Shown here: positions 29,537-41,236 of the stretch, in pieces | Layout of the letters: each line of letters opens with the position of its first letter | Position numbering within the stretch: position 1 is the first letter of the stretch | Assembly (NCBI RefSeq): GCF_900086985.1 | Contig: NZ_LT593974.1 | Location: 682,001 to 746,000 of the forward strand | Direction of reading: 5' to 3' | Source: Halomonas sp. HL-93 | GTDB taxonomy: Bacteria; Pseudomonadota; Gammaproteobacteria; Pseudomonadales; Halomonadaceae | Length of the DNA stretch: 64,000 nt | Notes under the pieces: generated by a model | Told to the model about the DNA's origin: nothing | The model's input: only the letters and a program-made list of their open reading frames with translations | Databases searched by the model: none | Translations under genes and position numbers: made by a program

Positions 29537-30826
29537 TTAACGCCAGCGGGTATGGCGATAGTGACGATAATAACCTATTAAAACTGCTGAACGGACGCAG
29601 GTAAATGCTGTAAAGGCGAGCCACAAGCCGTGGTTGCCAAGCCCCTGAGTTAGCCACCAGGTGGGCAAATAAACCGCCAGGCCAATAAAGATGCTGTTTC
29701 GCATGGCGGTAATGGATGTCGTACCGATAAACACGCCGTCCAGCAAATAGCTCCATACGGCAATTAGCGGCATTGCCACCATCCAGGGTAAGTAAGTCGC
29801 CGCGGTGGCTCGCACCTCTTCAAGGCCAGTGAGTAGCGCAATTAGCACATTGCCACCCAGTGCAAACAATAATGCAGCGCTAGCGGCGGTCCACCATGAA
29901 AAGCGTGCTGCCGCTCGCACCGTGGCAGCGAACGCTTGCCAGTCGTGACGCCCATAGGCACGCCCCACCAAGGACTCCGCGGCATGGGCAAAACCGTCCA
30001 GGGCATAGCTGGTCAGCATGATAAATTGCAGTAGTACGGCGTTGGCCGCGAGCGCTGTATCACCCTGGCGTGCGCCCTGTGCGGTAAAAAACGCCATGGC
30101 AAATAGCAGCCCGAGCGTGCGAATAAACAGGTTAGCGTTAACGTTAAATAACGCCTTATAGGCGGAAAGTACCCACAGCCGGCTACGCAGGAAATGGCCC
30201 TTAAGCGTGCCTAACTGGCGCAATACAAGATAGCCACCAAACCCCAGGGCGCAATAGTCGGCAATCACACTGGCCCACGCCACTCCATCGCTCGTCAGGC
30301 CCAGGCCCATTACGAACCAGACATCCAGTACGATATTGACGCTATTGGTCAGTACCAGAATCATCAACGTGACGCGGGCGTTTTGTTGGCCGAGGAACCA
30401 GCCCAAAATAGTGTAATTGGCCAAAACGGCGGGGGCTGACCAAAGACGTATTTCGGCGTAGCTCCTCGCCAGCAAGGTGGCGGCCTCGCTGCCGTCGAGT
30501 AGCCATAGCCCGAGGGAGATAATGGGTGATGCGAAGATAATTAACAGACTGCCGATAACGACAGCCATGATTAGCGATTGGCCGAGTAGATTGCGCACGT
30601 CGCTGTCGCTTTCTCGGCCTACTGCCTGGGCGACTAAACCGGTGGTGCCCATGCGTAGAAAACCGAACCCCCAATAAAGGAAGCTAAACAGCGTTGCACC
30701 GAGAGTCACGGCGGCTAGATAGCGGGAGTCAGGTAGATGACCCACCACGGCTGTATCCACCAGTCCAAGTAGCGGAACAGTGATGTTGGAGATGATGATG
30801 GGCCAGGCGAGCTGCCATATACGCAC
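29537..30826 (-). CDS. MATE-family efflux transporter (DinF-like)
   Basis: 429 residues, 12 membrane segments. The first helix RIWQLAWPIIISNITVPLLGLVDTAVVGHL has the DinF-type P-I-I..N...P and V-D...V-G-H pattern. Start is GTG 30826, ten bases after the ferredoxin stop. Na+- or H+-driven multidrug or metabolite export is the family role; substrate unknown. Last gene of the fabY-coaD-fdx run. Confidence 0.9.
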   Translation of the reverse strand: MRIWQLAWPIIISNITVPLLGLVDTAVVGHLPDSRYLAAVTLGATLFSFLYWGFGFLRMGTTGLVAQAVGRESDSDVRNLLGQSLIMAVVIGSLLIIFASPIISLGLWLLDGSEAATLLARSYAEIRLWSAPAVLANYTILGWFLGQQNARVTLMILVLTNSVNIVLDVWFVMGLGLTSDGVAWASVIADYCALGFGGYLVLRQLGTLKGHFLRSRLWVLSAYKALFNVNANLFIRTLGLLFAMAFFTAQGARQGDTALAANAVLLQFIMLTSYALDGFAHAAESLVGRAYGRHDWQAFAATVRAAARFSWWTAASAALLFALGGNVLIALLTGLEEVRATAATYLPWMVAMPLIAVWSYLLDGVFIGTTSITAMRNSIFIGLAVYLPTWWLTQGLGNHGLWLAFTAFTCVRSAVLIGYYRHYRHTRWR

Positions 30827-30835
30827 TTAGGTAGC

Positions 30836-33584
<2,749 letters not shown>

Positions 33585-33860
33585 GCCGGGTTCCTCGTGG
33601 TGCGGTGGTTTAAATAACAGTTATCGGTAATGCTAGCAGGTTATATAAAGCATGATGCTGATAAGCAAAACGTCTTACCTGCCGCGTTACACTTAATAAA
33701 TATGACAAAATGCGTATTACTGCCAATGATCATATCACCGGGCGAGCCGCGGCGTCATGCCGCAACCACACTGGACTGGTAGAATCACATTTTTTGCGTA
33801 GTTTCTTGCGCGATGGCATCAATGAGATTGCCAAGAAACGAGAGTCTTAAGAGAGTAAAT
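33585..33860. promoter_or_regulatory. Divergent intergenic region between fabY and the TrmB-like gene
   Basis: 276 bp with no gene that I can support. It must hold the fabY promoter (minus) and the promoter of the TrmB-like/SMR/dacB run (plus). A TAGAAT (33781-33786) precedes the plus-strand gene but lacks a good -35; no FabR- or FabT-type palindrome was seen. Confidence 0.4.
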
Positions 33861-34526
33861 ATGCAGCAGCCTTCGCGTCCGGTGATATCTAACCAGCCGG
33901 GGCCCCACCATGATTTAGCGCGCCGGGTCAGCCGTGGGCTAACGCACCCGTTGCGCAAGCCTATTGCAGCGCATACCCAGCAGGCGTTTGAGTTGGCGGC
34001 TGAATGGCGAGAAACTCAATCGGGCCCTCTGATATTGGATGCGGGCTGCGGTGTGGGGCTATCGACCCGTCGGCTGGCCGAGCAGTTTTCTGATCATATG
34101 GTGATCGGAATCGACCGCAGTGAGAGTCGGCTAACGCGGGTTCATGGAGAGCTGCCAGCCAATGCAAAATTGGTGCGTGCCGATCTTGTCGATTTTTGGC
34201 GGCTAGCGCATCAAGCTGGCTGGGCGCCCGAACGCCATTATTTACTTTATCCTAATCCTTACCCTAAGGCGTCTCACTTGAAAATGCGCTGGCATGGGCA
34301 TCCGGTATTCCCCACACTGTTGGCGATTGGCGGCTTGCTCGAGGTTCGCTCTAACTGGCAGCTTTACGTTGAAGAGTTCGCCCTGGCGGTTTCTCAGGTA
34401 ACTGGCCGGCAGGCTGAGGTGGGCGCATGGGCCCCTGACGGCGATTATTTAACGCCCTTCGAGGCCAAGTACCATCAAAGCGGCCAAGCATTATGGCGTT
34501 TACGCGTTGCTTTGGAGCCTACATGA
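33861..34526 (+). CDS. TrmB-like SAM-dependent methyltransferase
   Basis: 221 residues from ATG 33861. It has the SAM-binding glycine motif LDAGCGVGLSTRRLAEQ and GIDRSESRL, and the region that in TrmB (tRNA m7G46 methyltransferase) reads F-P-D-P-W-x-K here reads YPNPYPKASHLKMRWHGHP. The Asp and Trp of DPW are thus Asn and Tyr, yet the flanking lysine/arginine pattern and the C-terminal T-x-F-E-like block (LTPFEAKYHQSGQ) are kept. So it is a divergent TrmB-family member; methylation of tRNA is not certain. Stop overlaps the SMR gene by ATGA. Confidence 0.8.
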   Translation: MQQPSRPVISNQPGPHHDLARRVSRGLTHPLRKPIAAHTQQAFELAAEWRETQSGPLILDAGCGVGLSTRRLAEQFSDHMVIGIDRSESRLTRVHGELPANAKLVRADLVDFWRLAHQAGWAPERHYLLYPNPYPKASHLKMRWHGHPVFPTLLAIGGLLEVRSNWQLYVEEFALAVSQVTGRQAEVGAWAPDGDYLTPFEAKYHQSGQALWRLRVALEPT

Positions 34527-34852
34527 CCTTTGTTTATTTGGTGCTGGCAATCATTGCCGAGGTGGTTGCCACCAGCGCGCTAAAAGCTTCCATGGGGTTT
34601 ACGCGGCCGTTGCCAAGCCTGCTGGTGGTTGGTGGGTATGCAGTGGCCTTCTATCTGCTGAGCCTAGTACTGCGTAGCCTGCCCGTGGGGCTCACCTATG
34701 CTATTTGGGCGGGGCTGGGCATCGTACTGGTCACGCTGGTGGGCGTGGTGGTTTTCGGTGAAAAACCGGATGCGCCGGCTGTGGTAGGGATTGGCTTGAT
34801 TGTAGCCGGCGTTGTCATGCTGCAAGTATTTTCGAAAATGAGCGTGCACTGA
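34523..34852 (+). CDS. Small multidrug resistance (SMR) family transporter
   Basis: 109 residues, four membrane helices, EmrE/QacE type. The essential membrane-embedded glutamate is in LAIIAEVVATSALKAS (residue about 12-14); the AIWAGLGIVLVTLVGVVVFGEKP block is the third helix plus loop signature. Start ATG 34523 overlaps the preceding stop. Exports cationic compounds or guanidinium-like metabolites, or polyamine/compatible solutes in other SMR members; substrate not readable. Confidence 0.92.
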   Translation: MTFVYLVLAIIAEVVATSALKASMGFTRPLPSLLVVGGYAVAFYLLSLVLRSLPVGLTYAIWAGLGIVLVTLVGVVVFGEKPDAPAVVGIGLIVAGVVMLQVFSKMSVH

Positions 34853-34862
34853 GGAGAAGCGG

Positions 34863-36338
34863 ATGTTCCGCATTGGCTGGCGGCGTTGTATTGGCAGGCA
34901 CTGGGCATGGCGGTCGGCCGTGGGGATAGTGAGCGTATTGGTGAGTTGTCCGCTATGGGCCGACTTTACCCGCGTGGGGCAACTGCAGAGCAAAGGCTTT
35001 GCCGTTAGCGCCGAGGCACGCTTGCTCAATGATGACGCTAACACAGCACCGCTGGCGAGTATTGAGCCGACGAGACAGCTCTCTCCCGCATCGGTTAGCA
35101 AGGCGTACTTGGCCGCCGCTGCGTTACAGCGCTTTGGGCCCCAACATCGCTTTACCAGTCGACTGGTAAGTGCTGGGCGTCTTGACGATGGCGTTCTGCG
35201 CGGTGATTTAGTGTTTGAGGGAGGCGGCGACCCGGGGCTGACCACCGAAGACATGTGGCGCTTGGTGCAGCGGTTGCAGCAGGCGGGTGTTCGTGAGGTT
35301 GAGGGTGCATTAGTGGTTAACCAGTGGCGCTTTGGCCCTGTGGAGTGTATTACCACTGACCGCTGCGATGCGTTATCGCGTGTAGCAAATGCTTACAGCG
35401 CTCCACTATCGTCGGCAGGTGTTAATTTCGGTAGCTGGTGTGCCAACGTGGCTCCCGCCTTGGTGCCCGATACGCCGGCGCGTATATCGCTATGTGACGG
35501 CCAGTTATTGCAGATGACGATTGAAAACCGGGTAGTGACTAAGCCCGATAACAGCGGCACTGAGATCAACGCCGAACGGATTACCACCGAAAACGGGGAT
35601 GTGCTGCGCTTGAGTGGTCAAATATCAACCAATGCTCAGGCGCGGGATGTCTATCGTGGCGCGGGCGACGCGGCTGAGGCCACCGCTGAGGTGCTGATGG
35701 GAATGCTCCGTCAGGCAGGCATTAACGTTCGCGATACGTGGCGACTGACATCAGAGCGACCGCCCAGTAATGCCCAGCGGCTTGCCGAAGTAGATAGCAA
35801 GCCCCTGCAAGAGTTGCTGTTGCGCATCATGAATTACTCAAATAACTATATGGCCGATGTGTTGACCCTCAATCTGATAGAACCCCCTCAGGCACAGCTT
35901 CGCCAAGCAGGAGGAGCGCTTGAACGTTATGCTCAGAGCCTGCCAGGGCACGGCCCTGTGACCTTGCACAGTGGCAGCGGCTTGACCACTGAGAATCGCA
36001 CGTCGGCGCATGGCATTAATGTGATGCTGGCCGAGATGTACCATGAAAGCCCGCTCTTCCCGAGCTTTATTGCGACCTTTCAATCCCCCGCTAACGGCGT
36101 GATGCGTTTTATCAGAAGAGGCTCCGATACCTTTCAACACAACGTCATGTTAAAAACCGGTACGTTAAACCAGCCGTTTGCTGTGCGCGCTGCCGCCGGT
36201 TACTTTCGTACCGCGCAGGGGCGCTGGGGGGTATTCAGTGTGCTGGTTAACGGTAATGCCAGCACGCCCTATTTAAACTGGTCACAAGTGCTGGATCCGC
36301 TGTCGAAAGATCTTGATGCGATGATACTCGCGAATTGA
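34863..36338 (+). CDS. dacB: D-alanyl-D-alanine carboxypeptidase/endopeptidase (PBP4)
   Basis: 491 residues with a signal peptide (hydrophobic about residues 18-33, cleavage after LWA). Penicillin-binding motifs: SxxK in PASVSKAYLA, SxN in YSNNYMADVL, KTG in LKTGTLNQPF. Cleaves D-Ala-D-Ala and cross-links in the periplasm and can be a beta-lactam target or AmpC-related sensor. GAGGAG is 6 nt before the ATG, only 10 bp after the SMR stop. Confidence 0.93.
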   Translation: MFRIGWRRCIGRHWAWRSAVGIVSVLVSCPLWADFTRVGQLQSKGFAVSAEARLLNDDANTAPLASIEPTRQLSPASVSKAYLAAAALQRFGPQHRFTSRLVSAGRLDDGVLRGDLVFEGGGDPGLTTEDMWRLVQRLQQAGVREVEGALVVNQWRFGPVECITTDRCDALSRVANAYSAPLSSAGVNFGSWCANVAPALVPDTPARISLCDGQLLQMTIENRVVTKPDNSGTEINAERITTENGDVLRLSGQISTNAQARDVYRGAGDAAEATAEVLMGMLRQAGINVRDTWRLTSERPPSNAQRLAEVDSKPLQELLLRIMNYSNNYMADVLTLNLIEPPQAQLRQAGGALERYAQSLPGHGPVTLHSGSGLTTENRTSAHGINVMLAEMYHESPLFPSFIATFQSPANGVMRFIRRGSDTFQHNVMLKTGTLNQPFAVRAAAGYFRTAQGRWGVFSVLVNGNASTPYLNWSQVLDPLSKDLDAMILAN

Positions 36339-36362
36339 CGACTTTATTTTGAGGCAACTGCC

Positions 36363-36734
36363 ATGAAACCAGGGCATACCGGCTTGACGCATTTGGCGCA
36401 CTCCACGCGCTATTCTTTGAAAGGATTGAAAGCGGCGTTTCACAACGAAGCCGCATTTCGTCAAGAGGTTGCTATTACCGCCATTTTGCTACCGCTAGCC
36501 TGGTGGATTGGCGATGGGCCAGTGAGTTGGCTGCTGTTGGTTGGCAGTTGCTTTATCGTATTGATCGTTGAGTTGCTCAACAGTGCGATTGAAAACGTCG
36601 TGGATCGCATTGGTACTGAGCACCACGAACTCTCTGGACGGGCTAAAGATATTGGTTCAGCCGCAGTGATGCTGTCATTGATGCTCGCGGGGCTCACCTG
36701 GGGGCTGCTAGGCTGGCAAAAATTCATCGGCTAG
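36363..36734 (+). CDS. dgkA: Diacylglycerol kinase
   Basis: 123 residues, three membrane helices with an N-terminal amphipathic helix. Family core HNEAAFRQEVAITA and VELLNSAIENVVDRIG (catalytic Glu and metal-binding Glu/Asn) are complete. Recycles diacylglycerol from glycan and lipoprotein synthesis to phosphatidic acid. GAGGCAACTGCC precedes the ATG. Placed 24 bp after dacB. Confidence 0.96.
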   Translation: MKPGHTGLTHLAHSTRYSLKGLKAAFHNEAAFRQEVAITAILLPLAWWIGDGPVSWLLLVGSCFIVLIVELLNSAIENVVDRIGTEHHELSGRAKDIGSAAVMLSLMLAGLTWGLLGWQKFIG

Positions 36735-36756
36735 CCTCTAGGGCAGCGAGGTCATT

Positions 36757-39711
36757 ATGCAACTCAATGAAGCGTTTTTACCGTTTGACACCTTACCCAA
36801 AGCGCTTCAACCGGTGACCGAGAAAGCGTGGCAGCGGTTATGTGAGGCGCTTTCACAGGCGGATAACGTGGCCGAAATGAGCGATCAGCCGCTGCCATCC
36901 GCTGACTGGTCAGCCCTTTCAGCCGAGCGTCGTAGGTCGTTGGCGCGTGTATTAGCCATCTCTCGCTTTGCGCTGGATACGTTGATCCGTTATCCCCACT
37001 GGCTGGCGACGCTAGACAGCGGCGGCGAGCTGGATGCCACGCCCACTCGAGAAGACCAGGCCCGATTACTCTCTGATGCGTTAGACGAGGCCGACGATGA
37101 GGACGCCATGCAGCGCGCCATTCGGCGCTTTAGACGTGCGCGTATGCTGGCTATCGTATGGCGCGACCTCAACCGGCCGGCGGGTTACACCATGTGGGAT
37201 ACTGCCCGTGCGGTTTCCCAGCTGGCAGAAATTTGTCTTGAGGCGGCGCTTGCCTGGCTCGAGCAGTTTTATGCCCCGCGCTGGGGATTGCCAGCGCTAA
37301 CCTGTGATGGTGAACCCCAGCGTCTGGTAGTGCTTGGCATGGGCAAGCTAGGCGCCGGGGAGCTTAATTTATCCTCGGATATCGATCTTATTTTTGCGTT
37401 TGCTGAAAACGGTGAAACCCAGGGCGGCCGCAAATCATTGGAGCACCAAGAATATTTCACCAAATTAGGCCAGAAATTAATCGCTGCTTTGGATGCCATG
37501 ACCGCTGATGGTTTTGTCTTCCGTGTCGACATGCGCTTACGTCCGTTAGGTGACGGTGGGCCACTGGTGGGCAGTTTTGCGATGCTGTCCAGCTACTATC
37601 AGGATCAGGGCCGCGAGTGGGAGCGCTATGCCATGCTCAAGGCGCGTCCGGTAGCAGGGGATACCTCGGCAGGTGCAGAGCTACTCGCGAGCCTGCGGCC
37701 CTTTGTTTACCGCCGGTACCTGGATTTTGGAGCGATTGAATCGCTGCGTGAACTAAAGGCGATGATCAATCGTGAAGTAAAGCGCAAGGGTATGCAGCAC
37801 AACATCAAACTGGGGCCTGGCGGTATTCGTGAGGTCGAGTTTGTGGTTCAGGCGTTTCAACTGATTCGCGGCGGGCGTGACACCGAGCTTCAGGTGGCCT
37901 CGTTATACGTAGCGTTAACGCGCTTGCCGGCACTTGGGCTTCTGCCTCAAACGGTGGTAGACGACCTGCTACCTGATTACGCATTTCTGCGTGATATCGA
38001 GCACGCGCTGCAAGCTCTGGAAGACCGCCAAACACAAACGCTGCCCGACGAGGAAGCCGACCGTGAACGGGTGGCGTTTGCCATGGGGCACGATGATTGG
38101 CCAAGTCTGGTTCACCAGTTAGAAGAAGTGCGCGAGCGCGTCCGCCAGCATTTCGATGCGGTGATTGCCGAGCCCGAGGAGGAAGTAGAAAACGCCAGCG
38201 ACGAACAAACGCTTGGGCTTGACCAGTGGCGGTTGCTATGGCGCGGTGAGTTGGAGCAAGAAGATGCTTTGGCCCAGCTGGAGCAAGCCGGCTTTAAGGC
38301 GCCAGACAAGATACTCACTCGGCTGTCTCGTCTGTATCAATCGCGCCAAGTGCAAAGCATGCAGCGGATTGGCTTTGAGCGTTTGGATGCGTTAATGCCA
38401 CTTCTGTTGGATGCCGTTGCCGACAATGACACCCCCGATACCGCGCTTTCGCGCGTTCAACCGCTTATTGAAGCCGTTCTGCGGCGTACGGCATATTTGG
38501 CCCTGTTGCGCGAGAATCCTCACGCGCTTGAGCACTTGATGCGGCTATGCGCTGCTAGCCCGTGGATTGCCGAGCAGCTGGCCCGTTACCCAATTCTGTT
38601 GGATGAATTGCTGACCCCCGACACCTTGTATACGCCAGCCGACAAAGGCCGCTTGGCGGATGAGCTGCGCCAAACGCTGAACCGGCTTCCCGAGGATGAT
38701 GAAGAAGCACAGCTAGAGGCGTTACGAGTCTTTAAACATGCTCAAATGCTGCACGTGGCAGCCTCTGATATCGCGGGCACCCGGCATCTGATGAAAGTAA
38801 GTGATTACTTAACTTACATCGCCGAGGTCATTCTGGATGCTGTCTTGGCGATGGCCTGGAAGCACCTTGCCACTAAGCATGGCGTGCCGAGTGGCTATAG
38901 TACGCGGGAACCCGCGTTTTTGATTATCGGCTACGGCAAGCTAGGAGGTATTGAACTGGGCTATGGATCTGATCTGGACTTGGTCTTCCTCCACGACAGC
39001 GATGGCAAGGGAGCAACCGATGGGCCACGGCCTATCGATACGCCGGTATTTTTTACCCGGCTAGGCCAGCGGATTATTCATTTGCTGACGGCTATCACCC
39101 CAACAGGCAGCCTCTACGAAGTTGATATGCGCCTTAGACCCTCGGGTAATTCCGGCTTGCTGGTCACCTCGCTTTCGGCCTTTGCCGAGTATCAGCGTCA
39201 GCAAGCCTGGACCTGGGAACATCAGGCACTGGTTCGCGCGCGGGTGGTTGCGGGTAATGAGACGCTGGCGGATAAGTTTGACCAACTGCGTGGGGACATT
39301 TTAGGGCGCGAGCGGGATACTAACGCGCTGCGCGATGATGTGGTCAACATGCGCCACAAAATGCGCGAACACCTTGCCACCAAAACTGAGGACGGCAGCT
39401 TCAACCTGAAGCACGATGCCGGTGGCATGGTGGATATTGAATTCCTCTGTCAATACGCGGTGTTAGCACTTGCTAACCAGACACCTGCGCTGCTGACATA
39501 TCGTGACAATATCCGCATTTTAGAGACCTTGGCTGAGAGTGAGCACTTACCGCAGGAAGAGGCAGAGCGGCTGCGCGAAGCGTATTTAGCGTACCGTAGT
39601 GCCACCCATCGGGCCGCGTTAACCGGTGATAAAGCGGTTGGCCGGGCCGCTGATTATGAGGCTCACCGCGAGGTGGTGACCTCGCTATGGCAGCGTTTTC
39701 TGGAGCCTTAA
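36757..39711 (+). CDS. glnE: Bifunctional glutamine synthetase adenylyltransferase/adenylyl-removing enzyme
   Basis: 984 residues. Two nucleotidyltransferase cores: the N-terminal adenylyl-removase with GMGKLGAGELNLSSDIDLIFAF near residue 200 and the C-terminal adenylyltransferase with GYGKLGGIELGYGSDLDLVFLHD near residue 730; the paired Asp residues of both are intact. The PII-binding linker lies between. Controls glutamine synthetase activity under PII and glutamine signals. ATG follows GCGAGG. Stands 22 bp after dgkA. Confidence 0.97.
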   Translation: MQLNEAFLPFDTLPKALQPVTEKAWQRLCEALSQADNVAEMSDQPLPSADWSALSAERRRSLARVLAISRFALDTLIRYPHWLATLDSGGELDATPTREDQARLLSDALDEADDEDAMQRAIRRFRRARMLAIVWRDLNRPAGYTMWDTARAVSQLAEICLEAALAWLEQFYAPRWGLPALTCDGEPQRLVVLGMGKLGAGELNLSSDIDLIFAFAENGETQGGRKSLEHQEYFTKLGQKLIAALDAMTADGFVFRVDMRLRPLGDGGPLVGSFAMLSSYYQDQGREWERYAMLKARPVAGDTSAGAELLASLRPFVYRRYLDFGAIESLRELKAMINREVKRKGMQHNIKLGPGGIREVEFVVQAFQLIRGGRDTELQVASLYVALTRLPALGLLPQTVVDDLLPDYAFLRDIEHALQALEDRQTQTLPDEEADRERVAFAMGHDDWPSLVHQLEEVRERVRQHFDAVIAEPEEEVENASDEQTLGLDQWRLLWRGELEQEDALAQLEQAGFKAPDKILTRLSRLYQSRQVQSMQRIGFERLDALMPLLLDAVADNDTPDTALSRVQPLIEAVLRRTAYLALLRENPHALEHLMRLCAASPWIAEQLARYPILLDELLTPDTLYTPADKGRLADELRQTLNRLPEDDEEAQLEALRVFKHAQMLHVAASDIAGTRHLMKVSDYLTYIAEVILDAVLAMAWKHLATKHGVPSGYSTREPAFLIIGYGKLGGIELGYGSDLDLVFLHDSDGKGATDGPRPIDTPVFFTRLGQRIIHLLTAITPTGSLYEVDMRLRPSGNSGLLVTSLSAFAEYQRQQAWTWEHQALVRARVVAGNETLADKFDQLRGDILGRERDTNALRDDVVNMRHKMREHLATKTEDGSFNLKHDAGGMVDIEFLCQYAVLALANQTPALLTYRDNIRILETLAESEHLPQEEAERLREAYLAYRSATHRAALTGDKAVGRAADYEAHREVVTSLWQRFLEP

Positions 39712-39762
39712 CGGCACGCAAGGATATTCGATGAACGGCAGGTTACAGGGAAAGAGGGCGCG

Positions 39763-40656
39763 ATGATTGGCAACATTCTCGCTACGTTGCTGCCCGTGTT
39801 TTTAATTGCTGGGGCAGGTGCAGCATATGGGCGTTTTCGCACCCCGGACATTCGCAGCTTAAACACGCTGAACATGGAATTGTTTGTACCGCTTTTGGTG
39901 TTTGCGGTACTGGCCGACCGACAGGCACCATTGGCTGATTACGCCTGGCTGGCAGGCGCTGCCGTGATGGTGGTATTGGGGTCTGGCGTGCTGTTGTGGC
40001 CGCTCGCCCGCTGGCTGCATCTGGATGTTAAAACCTTTCTGCCGCCGATGATGTTCAATAACGCCGGCAATATGGGCGTTCCTTTGCTAGTGCTGGCTTT
40101 CGGTGAACAGGCACTTCCGGCGGCGGTGGTGGTGTTTATCGTCGAAATGTTGTTGCATTTTTCGGTGGGGCTTTACATGCTCAATCCACGTACTTCACTG
40201 TGGCGTTTGCTACGCATGCCGATTGTGGCAGCGAGTCTGGCGGGGCTGGCTATCAATATAAGCGGGCTGCCCCTGCCAGTGTGGCTATTAGACGCCATGA
40301 ATATGCTAGGCGGGGTATGTATCCCGTTAATGCTGTTTGCCCTTGGGGTGCGATTACTCGATATTGACTTCAGCGATTGGCGTACCGGTCTACTCGGTGC
40401 GTTGCTTTGCCCGTTATCGGGACTCGTCATTGCACTACCGTTAATTGTACTGTTGCCGCTTAATAGCTTACAGGCGGCTGTGCTGCTGGTATTTGCTGCA
40501 TTACCGCCTGCCGTGTTGAATTACTTAGTGGCCGAGCAATATCGTTTAGCCCCCCAGAAAGTGGCTTCCATCGTATTGATCGGCAACCTGGGTAGTTTAA
40601 TCGTGATGCCACTGACGCTTGCAGCCGCGTTCATTTGGCTTCACGCGCCTCAATAG
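39763..40656 (+). CDS. AEC-family (auxin efflux carrier) permease
   Basis: 297 residues, about ten membrane segments in two similar halves. The first half has FNNAGNMGVPLLVLAFG (the family's N-N-x-G-x-x-G-P motif), the second VAEQYRLAPQKVASIVLIGNLGSLI. Known relatives carry malonate, malate or other organic acids; substrate cannot be told here. GAGGGCGCG precedes ATG 39763; 51 bp after glnE. Confidence 0.9.
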   Translation: MIGNILATLLPVFLIAGAGAAYGRFRTPDIRSLNTLNMELFVPLLVFAVLADRQAPLADYAWLAGAAVMVVLGSGVLLWPLARWLHLDVKTFLPPMMFNNAGNMGVPLLVLAFGEQALPAAVVVFIVEMLLHFSVGLYMLNPRTSLWRLLRMPIVAASLAGLAINISGLPLPVWLLDAMNMLGGVCIPLMLFALGVRLLDIDFSDWRTGLLGALLCPLSGLVIALPLIVLLPLNSLQAAVLLVFAALPPAVLNYLVAEQYRLAPQKVASIVLIGNLGSLIVMPLTLAAAFIWLHAPQ

Positions 40657-40701
40657 TCAGTTCTAGCCGCGATATCATAGGGCGAGTATCAACCGTCGGC
40701 G

Positions 40702-41076
40702 TTATTTTGTGTCATTGCCCGCTTTCTCTGCCGCGTCGTTTTTAATTTCGTACTGTCCTTCCAAAACGTCATGGCGGCCAGTGCCTGATGAGGGCCCAGA
40801 GCGGTTTCCACCGATATCCTGGGCTTGTTGGGCGCGCATCTGCTCCATACGTTTTTTCATCTTATGGCGGACAAACGGCATCATTGCCCAGCCGATGAGT
40901 AGGAAAAACAAACCCAATACGACGCCGACAATCATCAGCGCGCCAAACGCCAGCCAAGTGAATAAAAGCTTTAGGCTGCCCATGACGCCATTTGGCTGGG
41001 TCTTTGCAGCTCGGGCGCGCCACTGATGAGCGGCCTGCCAAGCGGCGTTACGTTGATCTCGATTCATTTGTGGCAT
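40702..41076 (-). CDS. Small conserved membrane protein, unknown function
   Basis: 124 residues. Basic N-terminal 30 residues, two closely spaced hydrophobic segments (about residues 34-50 and 54-72), then a positively charged helix (RHKMKKRMEQMRAQQAQ) and a tail ending with a VLEGQYE motif. The same kind of VIEGEYE-like tail occurs in conserved proteobacterial membrane proteins of unknown role. GAGGAGG 5 nt before the ATG. Convergent with the AEC permease. Confidence 0.72.
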   Translation of the reverse strand: MPQMNRDQRNAAWQAAHQWRARAAKTQPNGVMGSLKLLFTWLAFGALMIVGVVLGLFFLLIGWAMMPFVRHKMKKRMEQMRAQQAQDIGGNRSGPSSGTGRHDVLEGQYEIKNDAAEKAGNDTK

Positions 41077-41236
41077 TGATGCCTCCTCAATCGGTACAGC
41101 CTTTGGAACGCGTCCGTTGGGGAGAGTTCAGGCAACGCGTTAAATCGCCGTTACATGCAATGCGGCCATGCAGGTGTTACGATTTTCATCAGGCGCAAGT
41201 AATTGGCGCCCCATGTTTATCTGACAGGGTGTTTAT

